Source of the DNA: Treponema denticola ATCC 35405 | Lineage (GTDB): Bacteria > Spirochaetota > Spirochaetia > Treponematales > Treponemataceae | Assembly: GCF_000008185.1 (NCBI RefSeq) | Contig: NC_002967.9 | Span: 2,356,001 to 2,420,000 of the forward strand | DNA length: 64,000 bases | Direction: 5' to 3' | Notes under the pieces: generated by a model | What the model was told of the DNA's origin: nothing | What the model saw: the letters and a program-made list of their open reading frames with translations, nothing else | The model's database searches: none | Shown: one piece after another, positions 26,677 through 35,228 of the stretch | Layout of the letters: the number at the start of each line of letters is the position of its first letter | How positions within the stretch are numbered: the first letter of the stretch is position 1 | Position numbers and translations under genes: made by a program

Positions 26677-27519
26677 TTACATTCCAAGTCCTAATTGAAA
26701 AATAACCAATTTCGACAAGCTCAAAGAGCCGCCGGCTTCTTTGCCGACCTCGGCCATTTTCTTTGAAACGGAAAGTTTGTCATCTTTGACAAAGGCTTGT
26801 TCAAGGAAGCATATTTCGGATAAGTGTTTTGAAATTTTTCCCTTAACAATTCCTTCTTTTACGTTATCCGGCTTATTCAACTCGGCAACCTGACCTTTAA
26901 AGATTTCTTCTTGCTCTTTGATATAGGCTGCATCTACGTCTTCTTTTTTAACATAGAGAGGCATAAAGGCGGCTGCATGTAAACAGCAGTCATAAGCAAA
27001 TTCCTGCACCTCAGTCTTTTCAAAGATTTCAGGCTTATCCGACTTTAAAACTATAATAACACCGGTTTTTTTGTCGGAGTGAATATAGCGTGAAAGGTAC
27101 TCGTCTGCACCGGCCTTTACGTTGATTAAGCGTGTAAGGTTCATGTTCTCTCGTACACGGGTAGCTAAATCCAAGAGCTTATCATTGAGCTCGGGTGTAA
27201 CTTCAGAAATGTCCTTATCAAAGGCTGTTTTTGCAATGTCTTCTCCTACAGCGATAAAGTCCGCATTTTTTGCAACAAAGTCCGTCTCGCAAGTCATTTC
27301 GAGCATAACGGCTTTTTTGTGATCGCTTTTGATAACGATGATACCTTCGCTGGTTACTCTGTCAGCACGCTTTTCTACAGCGGCCAAACCTTTTTCTTTT
27401 AAGTATTTTTCAGCCTCTTTAGCGTCTCCGTTGCAGTGCTGCAAGGCTTTTTTGCACTCCATCATACCTGCACCGGTTTTATCGCGTAATTCTTTTACAT
27501 CAGATGCTTTAATATCCAT
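26677..27519 (-). CDS. tsf: Elongation factor Ts
   Basis: A 280-residue protein. The N-terminal UBA-like module is VKELRDKTGAGMMECKKALQ, and the core signature is VMLEMTCETDFVAKNADF. It exchanges GDP for GTP on EF-Tu. It lies 73 bp after rpsB, the near-universal arrangement, with a structured intercistronic hairpin. AGGAG precedes the ATG. Confidence 0.97.
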   Translation of the reverse strand: MDIKASDVKELRDKTGAGMMECKKALQHCNGDAKEAEKYLKEKGLAAVEKRADRVTSEGIIVIKSDHKKAVMLEMTCETDFVAKNADFIAVGEDIAKTAFDKDISEVTPELNDKLLDLATRVRENMNLTRLINVKAGADEYLSRYIHSDKKTGVIIVLKSDKPEIFEKTEVQEFAYDCCLHAAAFMPLYVKKEDVDAAYIKEQEEIFKGQVAELNKPDNVKEGIVKGKISKHLSEICFLEQAFVKDDKLSVSKKMAEVGKEAGGSLSLSKLVIFQLGLGM

Positions 27520-27543
27520 AAATTTCTCCTATAAAAACTCGAA

Positions 27544-27584
27544 GATAAACATGGAGGCTTGTATTTCAAGCCGGAATGTTTATC
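27544..27584 (-). promoter_or_regulatory. Two-part hairpin between rpsB and tsf
   Basis: On the transcript: a 9-bp outer stem GATAAACAT/ATGTTTATC, a symmetric internal loop UCC/UCC, a 6-bp inner stem GGCTTG/CAAGCC, and an AAATA loop. There is no U-tract. It occupies most of the intercistronic gap and could be a protein-binding or RNA-processing element. Confidence 0.6.
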
Positions 27585-27592
27585 GAATCTCC

Positions 27593-28468
27593 TTATTTGT
27601 CGTCGTATAAATCCTCATCATTTACGAGAGAATTATCTTCTTCATCCTCATCATCTCCGGAAGCTTCATCTTTGGGAGTGTAGTTTGAATAATCGGTAAT
27701 TTCTTCTTCTCTATCCTGATAGGGATCAACACCTGAATCACCTGACTCTTCATCTTCTTGAAGGTTTTCGATGATTTTAAGACCGTGCTCGTTATCGGCT
27801 TCGATAACGGCATTGGCGATTACACCCGTAAAAAGCGAAATAGCTCTGATGGCATCATCGTTTCCGGGAATCGGATAGTCGATGCCCTCGGGGTTGCAGT
27901 TGGTGTCTACAACAGCGATGATGGGAATACCTAAGGAACGGGCTTCTCTGATAGCAATTTCTTCTTTTCGGGTATCGATTATAAAGAGGATTCCGGGAAG
28001 ATCCTTCATCTCCTTAATACCGCCTAAGTTTTTTTCGAGCTTTGATTTTTCTTTTTGTAGGGAAGCGATTTCTTTTTTTGTAAGGTTATCGAATGTCCCG
28101 TCAACTTCCATTTTTTCGATTTTCTTAAGACGGGCCAAGCTCTTTTTGATTGTTGAAAAGTTTGTGAGCATTCCGCCGAGCCAGCGGTTGTTAATATAGA
28201 ACATTCCGCATCTTTCAGCTTCTTTTTGAATTGTCTGCTGGGCTTGTTTTTTTGTTCCTACGAACAAAACCGACTTTCCTTCCGAAGTTGTTTTGCGAAC
28301 AGCTTCATAGGCCTCACGGATTGCAACGATTGTTTTTTGTAAATCGATGATATGAATTCCGTTTCTTTCCGAAAAAATGTATTTTTTCATTCTCGGATCC
28401 CAGCGTTTTACTTGATGGCCGAAATGTACGCCTGATTCAAGTAAGTTTTTCATGGTTACTACTGCCAT
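27593..28468 (-). CDS. rpsB: 30S ribosomal protein S2
   Basis: A 291-residue S2. Signatures are [20 protein letters not shown] near the start and [20 protein letters not shown] near residue 190. Typical S2 is about 240 residues. Here roughly 55 extra C-terminal residues are strongly acidic and rich in D, E and S (for example [20 protein letters not shown]). The extension is in frame and intact. AAAGGAG lies before the ATG. First gene of the operon running to rseP. Confidence 0.97.
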   Translation of the reverse strand: MAVVTMKNLLESGVHFGHQVKRWDPRMKKYIFSERNGIHIIDLQKTIVAIREAYEAVRKTTSEGKSVLFVGTKKQAQQTIQKEAERCGMFYINNRWLGGMLTNFSTIKKSLARLKKIEKMEVDGTFDNLTKKEIASLQKEKSKLEKNLGGIKEMKDLPGILFIIDTRKEEIAIREARSLGIPIIAVVDTNCNPEGIDYPIPGNDDAIRAISLFTGVIANAVIEADNEHGLKIIENLQEDEESGDSGVDPYQDREEEITDYSNYTPKDEASGDDEDEEDNSLVNDEDLYDDK

Positions 28469-28611
28469 GTGTTTCTCCTTTGGAGCTAAAAAGCTCCTGC
28501 CTTCTCTATTTCTCGGAACAGACTACAGCCCATCAAGCCGACTAGGGGCTGATCTTAGAACCGTAAATCCTCCCGGATATTTACCGTAAAAAACGGCATG
28601 AGGCTATTATA
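28469..28611 (-). promoter_or_regulatory. rpsB promoter -10 box and structured leader
   Basis: TATAAT on the minus strand (28611-28606) lies about 135 nt before the rpsB ATG. The leader can form a hairpin GTAAAT..ATTTAC with a GGGA loop (28563-28584) and GGAGCT-UUUU-AGCTCC (28497-28482) directly before the Shine-Dalgarno sequence. Autogenous control by S2 is possible but I recognise no known S2-binding motif. No good -35 box at 17 nt was found. Confidence 0.4.
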
Positions 28612-28697
28612 TAGTTTTTTGAAGATTTTGTATAGTGCTTGACAAGATTTACCTAAAAGAGTTTTATCTAAAAACTTGAAATTCGGCGGTTTTTCGT

Positions 28698-29309
28698 TTA
28701 AAGAATCCTAAATTCGGTTTTATTTAAGATTTCATACAATTCCCTGACCGGAAGACCGACTATGCCGGTATATGAGCCTTCGATTTTTTCGATAAAAAAG
28801 GAAGCCTTACCTTGAATTTTATAAGCCCCTGCAGCATCCTTCCATTCATCGGTTTTTAGATAGGCGGAAATTTCTTTATCGGAAAGCTTTTTAAAGAAAA
28901 CTTTAGAAACACTGTGTTTTTCGTTTATTTGGCCTGTTTTACAATCGAGCAGGCAGATTGCACTCACCACAAAATGAAGCGAGCCGGAATGACTTTTGAG
29001 CATCATCTCGGCTTCTTTTTCGTTTTTAGGCTTGCCGAAGATTATTTTCTCGTTTGGAAAGGCAGTATTTTCGGCAAAAACAAGGGTATCTGCCGCCAAG
29101 ATAAGCTTTTGGGCGCCCTCATTTTGCGGCAAGGTCTTAAAAAGGTTTTCAGCCTTACCGCGTGCAGTTAAAATACACCTTTTTACGGGATCCTTTTCGG
29201 TTATTGAAGATTCATCAAAATTTGAAATTTTAACGGAAAATAAAACACCCAGCGAATCGAGTATCTCTTTTCGTCTGGGTGATGCAGAAGCTAAAATCAG
29301 CTCTTTCAT
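28698..29309 (-). CDS. maf: Maf-family nucleoside triphosphate pyrophosphatase
   Basis: A 203-residue protein beginning ELILASASPRRKEILDSLGV, the Maf signature with the phosphate-binding SxSPRR. LILAADTLVFAENTAFPNEK and YTGIVGLPVRELYEIL complete the family match. Maf proteins hydrolyse non-canonical or modified nucleotides (dTTP/UTP or m7GTP groups). It is on the same strand 16 bp after the HEAT-repeat gene and has no clear ribosome binding site. Confidence 0.93.
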   Translation of the reverse strand: MKELILASASPRRKEILDSLGVLFSVKISNFDESSITEKDPVKRCILTARGKAENLFKTLPQNEGAQKLILAADTLVFAENTAFPNEKIIFGKPKNEKEAEMMLKSHSGSLHFVVSAICLLDCKTGQINEKHSVSKVFFKKLSDKEISAYLKTDEWKDAAGAYKIQGKASFFIEKIEGSYTGIVGLPVRELYEILNKTEFRIL

Positions 29310-29325
29310 TATTTTTAGTTAAATT

Positions 29326-30030
29326 TTAGTTCTTATTTTGTCCGGCCATTATTGATTTTAAAACTTCCAGAGCTCTGTTTCTAACAGGAGTTATGTAGTT
29401 AAAGTTATTGGCAATTCTCATAATACTTTCAGTCATCCCTCTCTTATTTTTTACGGTGGGAGCTAATTTTTCATAAGCATTAAGAACTTCAAGAGCTAAG
29501 GAGCTTGTAGGATTGATAATGTCGAATTTTCGATTGATAAAGTTTATCATGTCTACAACTTCATCATTATTGTTAAAACCTAACTCACCTAAGGATTTAA
29601 CGGCTTCCATTATTACTACCGGCTCATTATCAGTGTACATAACCGTCATAAGAGACTTTTTTGCCTGCTCGTTTTTAACTTTTCCTAAAAGGCGGCAAGC
29701 TTCTCTTCTGACATCCGGATAGTTGTTTGCAAGCCTTCCGTTTTCACGTACAACCGAAGTAAGACCTACAGTCGCAAGAGAATCAAGAGCTTCCTGTAAT
29801 TCGGGAGTTACCCTTCCGCCTTCAATAGCTTCTTCGATTACTTGTAAGGCTACAAACTTAGCATCTCTTCCTTCAGAAAGAACCATCTCTCTAAGAATTA
29901 TGCCTTCCATCGAATTAAGATAGGCCTCTTCGACAGTCATCATAGAATCGGAGCTCTGGTCCTGTGCAAAGACCATGGCTGATCCCAAAAACAATATCAT
30001 CATTATAAAAACTAAAGACTTTCGTCGCAT
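29326..30030 (-). CDS. Secreted HEAT-repeat protein
   Basis: A 234-residue protein with a cleavable signal peptide (hydrophobic segment then MVFAQDQ, cleavage after FA). The rest is helical, with HEAT-like repeats of about 35 residues visible as VRREACRLLGKVKNEQAKK, EPVVIMEAVKSLGELGFNN and PVRNRALEVLKSI. It is likely a periplasmic scaffold or binding protein. ATG 30030 is chosen over TTG 30036 because GGGGG lies 9 nt upstream of it. No specific family function is recognised. Confidence 0.75.
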   Translation of the reverse strand: MRRKSLVFIMMILFLGSAMVFAQDQSSDSMMTVEEAYLNSMEGIILREMVLSEGRDAKFVALQVIEEAIEGGRVTPELQEALDSLATVGLTSVVRENGRLANNYPDVRREACRLLGKVKNEQAKKSLMTVMYTDNEPVVIMEAVKSLGELGFNNNDEVVDMINFINRKFDIINPTSSLALEVLNAYEKLAPTVKNKRGMTESIMRIANNFNYITPVRNRALEVLKSIMAGQNKN

Positions 30031-30142
30031 TTCCAATTACCCCCTTAGTTTGGTACGTATATCTCTATTTTCAATCATTTTCATTGTAAAGTCAAGTAGT
30101 AAAATCGGCTTTTTCTACTTTTAAGTCTATTTTTAGGTCTTA

Positions 30143-30751
30143 TTAAGGTACTAAAAGCCATCTGTCATCTATTTTTTCAAGATTATAAAATATTAAACTT
30201 TGCGTAGCCGTGATCTTCAGAACCCTAACCTTTGTAGGAGTCAGATAAACAATATCATCTACCCTTCCGTTTTGCCTTGATGGTACAAAAACATAGTAAA
30301 AATAATCTTCGATGCTTTTTAGCTGCTTTCCCTTTAAATTTGAGGGAAGACCCTCACTGGTTTTTTTTAACACTTCAGGCTTTGAAAATTCTTTTATATA
30401 ATCTTTTGAAAGCCAGTATCTCCAACGTCCATAGTCCTTTTTTGCCGTTATCTCGTTTAATTTTTTTACAACCTCTTCAATTTCGGACTTAGCTATTTCT
30501 TTGTCCTTTTTCGTAATTGAAACGCCTTCAAATTGGGCTACAACCTCTTCATCTGCCGTTTTGGGTGCTTCAGCCTTAGGTTTTGCCTCTTCTACAGGTT
30601 TTTCAACAACTGCGGGCTCCTGAACCTGCTGAGACTTTTCTTCTACCTGGGTTTCAGCCGCAGAAACAGGCTTTGTTTCAGGTGCGGATGCACACGAACC
30701 TATTAAAATTACAACAAGGCATAAGCCTAAAAAATAAAAATTCTTTTTCAT
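30143..30751 (-). CDS. Lipoprotein with charged linker
   Basis: A 202-residue lipoprotein. The signal peptide ends in lipobox IGSC (Cys 20), then a low-complexity E/K/P/A-rich linker spans residues 25-70 and a folded domain spans 75-202, including KKDYGRWRYWLSKDYIKEF and SLIFYNLEKIDDRWLLVP. The C-terminal domain resembles small beta-sheet stress-type domains common in treponemal lipoproteins. The linker would let the domain reach away from the membrane. No function is recognised. Confidence 0.75.
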   Translation of the reverse strand: MKKNFYFLGLCLVVILIGSCASAPETKPVSAAETQVEEKSQQVQEPAVVEKPVEEAKPKAEAPKTADEEVVAQFEGVSITKKDKEIAKSEIEEVVKKLNEITAKKDYGRWRYWLSKDYIKEFSKPEVLKKTSEGLPSNLKGKQLKSIEDYFYYVFVPSRQNGRVDDIVYLTPTKVRVLKITATQSLIFYNLEKIDDRWLLVP

Positions 30752-30758
30752 ACCATCT

Positions 30759-30787
30759 ATAATACATTTATTTTCGGCTTACGTCAA
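30759..30787 (-). promoter_or_regulatory. Sigma-70 promoter for the lipoprotein, probably leaderless
   Basis: On the minus strand: TTGACG (30787-30782), 17 nt, TATTAT (30764-30759), 7 nt, ATG 30751. No Shine-Dalgarno sequence. The predicted start point coincides with the ATG. Confidence 0.65.
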
Positions 30788-30823
30788 CTAAAAATTTACC
30801 CCTTTCATAAATTAAAAAATCTC

Positions 30824-30850
30824 TAATGCTTTTTCTTTATATGCCGATAC
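30824..30850 (+). promoter_or_regulatory. Sigma-28 (FliA) flagellar promoter
   Basis: TAAT (30824-30827), 15 nt, GCCGATAC (30843-30850). The family consensus is TAAA-N15-GCCGATAA, so 10 of 12 positions match with exact spacing. It lies just upstream of the flgN-flgK-flgL-fliW-csrA operon, matching a late flagellar class. Ribosome site GAGGAG follows. Confidence 0.8.
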
Positions 30851-30872
30851 TGGTTCAGAGGAGTAGATTGCT

Positions 30873-31364
30873 ATGGAAAAACATTCGGTTGCAGCAGACA
30901 TAAAAAGCATTTTACATGAACAAATCGATTTAATTGATAATATCTATAATTTGCAAAAGGCTATGTACCAAGGCGTTTTAGATAGAGATTGGCAGGAAAG
31001 TGAACGAAATTTGAGTTCCTTAAATGAGGCTTCCGTAAAATTTTCGGATTTGGATAAAAGGTTATACGGACTTTTGCAGCCTGATGAGGATGATTATCAA
31101 GAATTCGACTTTTACATGCATACAAAACAATTTACTTCATCGGAGAAAAAAAAGATCGATTCTTTATATGAAAAACTAAAAGAAAAAGTTTTTTATTCAA
31201 AGATTGAAAATGATGTCTTCTCAAATTATGTTTCACATGCTCAAGCCTTGGTTAAGGGCGTGGTCGATATTATTTCGGAAGAAAGAAACGGAAAGTGTTA
31301 TACGGCAGCAGGAAAGCGGGTTAATACGGAAATAACAAGCCTCGTTTTAAATGAGGTCTTATAG
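30873..31364 (+). CDS. flgN: FlgN-like export chaperone for hook-associated proteins
   Basis: A 163-residue, mostly helical acidic protein (for example SILHEQIDLIDNIYNLQKAM) directly before flgK. FlgN proteins bind the C-termini of FlgK and FlgL and deliver them to the flagellar export gate. Sequence similarity in this family is weak, so the call rests on size, helical pattern and position. It is the first gene behind the sigma-28 promoter, with GAGGAG 9 nt before the ATG and 10 bp to flgK. Confidence 0.7.
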   Translation: MEKHSVAADIKSILHEQIDLIDNIYNLQKAMYQGVLDRDWQESERNLSSLNEASVKFSDLDKRLYGLLQPDEDDYQEFDFYMHTKQFTSSEKKKIDSLYEKLKEKVFYSKIENDVFSNYVSHAQALVKGVVDIISEERNGKCYTAAGKRVNTEITSLVLNEVL

Positions 31365-31374
31365 GGGGATATAA

Positions 31375-33246
31375 ATGGCTACATTTGATGCAATAGAATT
31401 AGGAAAAAGGAGTTTGTTTGCTCACCAGCAGTCGATTCAAACGGCAGGTCACAATATTTCGAATTCTTCGACGAAGGGATATACTAGGCAGAGGGTAAAC
31501 CTCGAGGCTTTTGAGCCTATTTACAGACCCGATTTAACCAGGGCTGAAACGCCCGGGCAAATAGGACAGGGTGTTACCATAGCTTCGATTACCCGATTAA
31601 GGGATGAACTTTTGGATCAAAGAATTATAGGGGCTACCGATGACCTTGGTTATTGGGAAACAAGAAATTCTTATATTGCCCTTTTGGAACAGGTTCACAA
31701 TGAACCCGAAGACATTTCCGTCCGAACCCGAATGGACCAATTTTGGGAGGCTTGGCAGGAATTGTCGCTCTACCCTGAGTCGGATGCGGCCCGTCAGGTT
31801 GTCCGCACCCGAACCGAAACCTTAACGGATGCCATTCATCATCAATTCCGCGGCTTACAGGGCATAAGGGACATGGTACACGGCGACATAGAAGCAACCG
31901 TAAAACAGGTTAACGACTTAACAGGCCGGATAGCCAAACTAAACGAAGAAATAGTTAAGGTTAAGGCTATGGGGGATAATCCCAATGACTTGATGGATAA
32001 AAGAGACCTTTTAACCGAAAAACTTTCCTCCCTTATCGATATTTCCGTAGATAAAAGAGATGAAGACGAAACATACGTCATTCATACGGCCGGTTTGGAA
32101 ATAGTACAGGGAAGAACACACCGGACATTCAATTTTAAGGCCTCAACTGAAAACGATAAATATGCAGATGTTATCTGGGAAGATTCCGGTAATTTAGCTC
32201 ATTTTGAATCGGGAAAACTAGCCGCTTTGATTGAGCTTAGGGATACGGATATTCGGGACGAAATCAGAAAACTGGATACAATGACAATGAACTTTGTCGA
32301 TTTGGTAAACGATGTACACAGAAATGCTATGAGTCCCAACGGAAAAACAGGCATCGATTTTTTTAAGGAACAATATTTTATAAACAATACCCTCGGTAAT
32401 TTTGACAGAAACGGAGACGGAGAATATGATTATTCCTATATCTTCAGAATAACCGGAACAAACACCCTTGATCCGCGTGAACAAATAGGACTTGAAGGAA
32501 CTTTAACCCTTTCTTCGGGGGACGGTCTTGTGCAGGTACCCTATTATTCGACGGATATGGTTTCAGATCTTGTAGAAAGAATTAACAGATCAGGCTCCGA
32601 AGTTGCTGCTTACCTTGACCAAAACAATAAACTTGTTTTAAAAGGTATGACAAGCCTTGATAAAGAAAATCCTGACTTTGTTATCCGCCATATCGAGGAT
32701 TCGGGAAGATTTTTAGCAGGCTATTCCGGTGTGCTTTCTCAGGCAGGGCCGGAAGGCGCCTATGATTGGGGAAGAGCAAATGCGGTTGATGTATTGGCAG
32801 GAGCCCAATATGCGGTTTCTCCTATAGCCCATCCTTCAGGCTGGATGGAAATAAATCCCGTAATCAAAAGCGATATACAAAATATAGCTTCGGGCTATAA
32901 GGGCCCCGAAGGTGTCGCCTATCCGGGAGACAACAGAGCCGCTCTTGCAATAGCCGCAATCAGAAATACTCCCGTAATGGTAGGGCACTCAGCCACTTTT
33001 GACGACTTTTTTGCCGATACGGTAACCGAAATCGGTCTAAAAGGCGAGCAGGCAGAAATGACCTTAAACACACAGATAGCCATTGTAAAGGAATTACACG
33101 ATATGAGAGATTCCGTATCGGGCGTAAACATAGATGAAGAACTATCGGATATTATCAAATTTCAGCACGGGTACAACGCTTCTGCAAGATTTGTTTCGGT
33201 AATCAACGAAATGATAGACACAGTTATAAACAGAATGGGTGTCTAG
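31375..33246 (+). CDS. flgK: Flagellar hook-associated protein 1 FlgK
   Basis: A 623-residue protein. The N-terminal rod/hook signature includes SIQTAGHNISNSSTKGYTRQ and the C-terminal heptad segment includes ISVNIDEEL-type GVNIDEELSDIIKFQHGYNA followed by FVSVINEMIDTVIN. It forms the first junction ring between hook and filament of the periplasmic flagellum. GGGGG precedes the ATG. It is translated right after its presumed chaperone and before flgL. Confidence 0.96.
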   Translation: MATFDAIELGKRSLFAHQQSIQTAGHNISNSSTKGYTRQRVNLEAFEPIYRPDLTRAETPGQIGQGVTIASITRLRDELLDQRIIGATDDLGYWETRNSYIALLEQVHNEPEDISVRTRMDQFWEAWQELSLYPESDAARQVVRTRTETLTDAIHHQFRGLQGIRDMVHGDIEATVKQVNDLTGRIAKLNEEIVKVKAMGDNPNDLMDKRDLLTEKLSSLIDISVDKRDEDETYVIHTAGLEIVQGRTHRTFNFKASTENDKYADVIWEDSGNLAHFESGKLAALIELRDTDIRDEIRKLDTMTMNFVDLVNDVHRNAMSPNGKTGIDFFKEQYFINNTLGNFDRNGDGEYDYSYIFRITGTNTLDPREQIGLEGTLTLSSGDGLVQVPYYSTDMVSDLVERINRSGSEVAAYLDQNNKLVLKGMTSLDKENPDFVIRHIEDSGRFLAGYSGVLSQAGPEGAYDWGRANAVDVLAGAQYAVSPIAHPSGWMEINPVIKSDIQNIASGYKGPEGVAYPGDNRAALAIAAIRNTPVMVGHSATFDDFFADTVTEIGLKGEQAEMTLNTQIAIVKELHDMRDSVSGVNIDEELSDIIKFQHGYNASARFVSVINEMIDTVINRMGV

Positions 33247-33268
33247 CTTTTAAGTTTTGGAGTAAAAT

Positions 33269-34516
33269 ATGATGAAAAGAATTAGTACGAATATTCAGCA
33301 CACGGACAGCAATTTTTCGATGAGGAATCAGGAGTCGAGACTTCATAATCTAAATAATCAGATTCAGTCCCAACGAAGGATAAACCAACTTAGAGATGAC
33401 CCCGTTTCTGCAGGACACTCGGTAAGATATAAGTCCTACCTTGCCCGCCTCGAAAGGTTTGAAAAAAACACAAAAACCTTGAGAGATCAATATATGTCGG
33501 CCGAAACCTATATGAATAATTCGCTCCAAGTTGTTCAGCGTTTAAGAGAGCTTTCGGTACAGGGAGCAAACGGAACCTATACACCGGACGACTTAAAAGA
33601 TATGGCAGCCGAGGCCGATGAACTTTTAAAAGAACTTGTCCAAAACGGAAATGCCGTAAACTCGGACGGTGTCAGAGTTTTTTCGGGAACAAAAAGTTTT
33701 ACCGAGCCCTTTGAAACCGTGATGGGAGATGTGGACGGAGCAGGTTCCGCCCTTATAACTCAGGTCAGATACAACGGCACGGTCGATTCAAAGGAAGTTG
33801 AAACCGATGAGCTTTCTTTTATGAGAGCCGATCAGGCCGGGAACAGGGTATTTTGGGCCGAGCGGCAAATTCTTATCTCGGAAACCGATGCCCGAAACTT
33901 TGTCATAAAAGAAGACACAAGCATCGAGGTTGACGGGGTTGAGATTCCCTTAATTGCAGGCGACAATGTTTATGCAATTATGTCAAAGATAAACGATTCG
34001 GGAGCCGCAGTAAAAGCAAGCCTTGACCCGATAACAAGCGGTTTAAACCTTACGACTACCGATGCCCGCCAGCTTTGGCTGAGAGATGCGGAAGGAAGCA
34101 CTGTTTTATCCGAATTGGGCTTGATAAAGGCCGAACAAAGACCACCATACAATTTAGCAAATTCGGTACGCGTTTCGGGAGGCTCTCTTTTTGATGCAGC
34201 CATTGCCGTCCGCGATGCCTTCCTTTCGGGAGATCAAGAAGCCTTGGGCGGAAAGGTTTTGGGAAGCCTCGATGAGGGCATACATAATCTTACTACAAGA
34301 ATGGCCGAAACAGGTTCCAAGTATTCGAGAGCCGAAGTTATCTTGGCACGCATTGATACGCAAACCTTAAATGTAACGGCAGCAGAGTCGCGCGAAGCCG
34401 ACTTGGACATTACAAAGGCGATAACCGACTTAAAGATGTTTGAACATACGCATCAAGCTTCTTTAAGCGTATTGGGAAGACTTTACAGGGATTCGCTTTT
34501 AAACTACTTACGATAA
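33269..34516 (+). CDS. flgL: Flagellar hook-associated protein 3 FlgL
   Basis: A 415-residue protein of the flagellin/FlgL superfamily, with N-terminal LNNQIQSQRRINQLRDDPVS and C-terminal TAAESREADLDITKAITDLK. It forms the second hook-filament junction ring. The first two codons are both ATG (33269 or 33272), and TTGGAG upstream serves either. Confidence 0.94.
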   Translation: MMKRISTNIQHTDSNFSMRNQESRLHNLNNQIQSQRRINQLRDDPVSAGHSVRYKSYLARLERFEKNTKTLRDQYMSAETYMNNSLQVVQRLRELSVQGANGTYTPDDLKDMAAEADELLKELVQNGNAVNSDGVRVFSGTKSFTEPFETVMGDVDGAGSALITQVRYNGTVDSKEVETDELSFMRADQAGNRVFWAERQILISETDARNFVIKEDTSIEVDGVEIPLIAGDNVYAIMSKINDSGAAVKASLDPITSGLNLTTTDARQLWLRDAEGSTVLSELGLIKAEQRPPYNLANSVRVSGGSLFDAAIAVRDAFLSGDQEALGGKVLGSLDEGIHNLTTRMAETGSKYSRAEVILARIDTQTLNVTAAESREADLDITKAITDLKMFEHTHQASLSVLGRLYRDSLLNYLR

Positions 34517-34534
34517 AATAGGATGGAATTTACG

Positions 34535-34978
34535 ATGGAAATTAAGACAAAAGCTATGGGGCTTGTTGAGATTCAGGATGAACAGATAATAGAATTGGTT
34601 GACGGATTTTATGGATTTGAAGAATTTCATAAATACGCCTTGTTGGATTCGGGAAAAGAGCCCTTCTTTTGGGTTCAATCCCTTGACGATCAAAATTTAG
34701 CCTTTATCGTTATAGATCCCTTCTTGTTCAGGCCCGATTATGAGCTGGATATAGACGACGAATTATTAAAACCGATAGAGGCAGAATCTCCTAAAGACCT
34801 TTTGGTTTTTGCCCTTGTTACCATTCCGCCTGCGGGAAGCCCGATTACGGCAAATTTGCAGGGGCCTCTTATCATAAACAAAAAGAATAAAAAGGCTTTT
34901 CAGGCTGTCTTAAATGACGGAAAATGGAATACCAAACACGACATTCTTGCAGAGCTGAATGCTGCGGGGAGGAACTGA
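34535..34978 (+). CDS. fliW: Flagellar assembly factor FliW
   Basis: A 147-residue FliW with [20 protein letters not shown] and [20 protein letters not shown], both diagnostic. FliW binds flagellin and CsrA in alternation: when flagellin is used up, FliW sequesters CsrA and flagellin translation resumes. ATG 34535 is preferred over 34523 because family members start MEIKTK. Its TGA shares one base with the csrA ATG, so FliW and its target are made in coupled amounts. Confidence 0.94.
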   Translation: MEIKTKAMGLVEIQDEQIIELVDGFYGFEEFHKYALLDSGKEPFFWVQSLDDQNLAFIVIDPFLFRPDYELDIDDELLKPIEAESPKDLLVFALVTIPPAGSPITANLQGPLIINKKNKKAFQAVLNDGKWNTKHDILAELNAAGRN

Positions 34979-35205
34979 TGCTCATACTATCCCGTAAAAC
35001 AAACCAAAAAATACTTATCGGAGATGATATAGAGATTACCATAATCGATATTCGGGGAGATCAGGTAAAAATAGGTGTAGATGCACCGCCTTCGGTCAAG
35101 GTTTTCCGTGAAGAAATCTACCAAGAAATTCAAAACGAAAACAGGGCAGCCTTAGTCCGCGATACCGAGCTTAACCTACCTGAACTGCATATTAAAAAGA
35201 AATAG
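34978..35205 (+). CDS. csrA: Carbon storage regulator CsrA
   Basis: A 75-residue RNA-binding dimer: [20 protein letters not shown], then the RNA-contact strand [20 protein letters not shown]. It represses translation by binding GGA-containing hairpins near ribosome sites. The start follows GGGGAGG within fliW's end. The longer frame from 34924 would read backwards into fliW and is rejected. Confidence 0.97.
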   Translation: MLILSRKTNQKILIGDDIEITIIDIRGDQVKIGVDAPPSVKVFREEIYQEIQNENRAALVRDTELNLPELHIKKK

Positions 35206-35228
35206 GTATAACATTAGAATACTCTGCT

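Noticed and set aside
34924-34977. Extended N-terminus of CsrA
   Set aside because: It reads fliW in another frame; the canonical CsrA start with ribosome site is at 34978.
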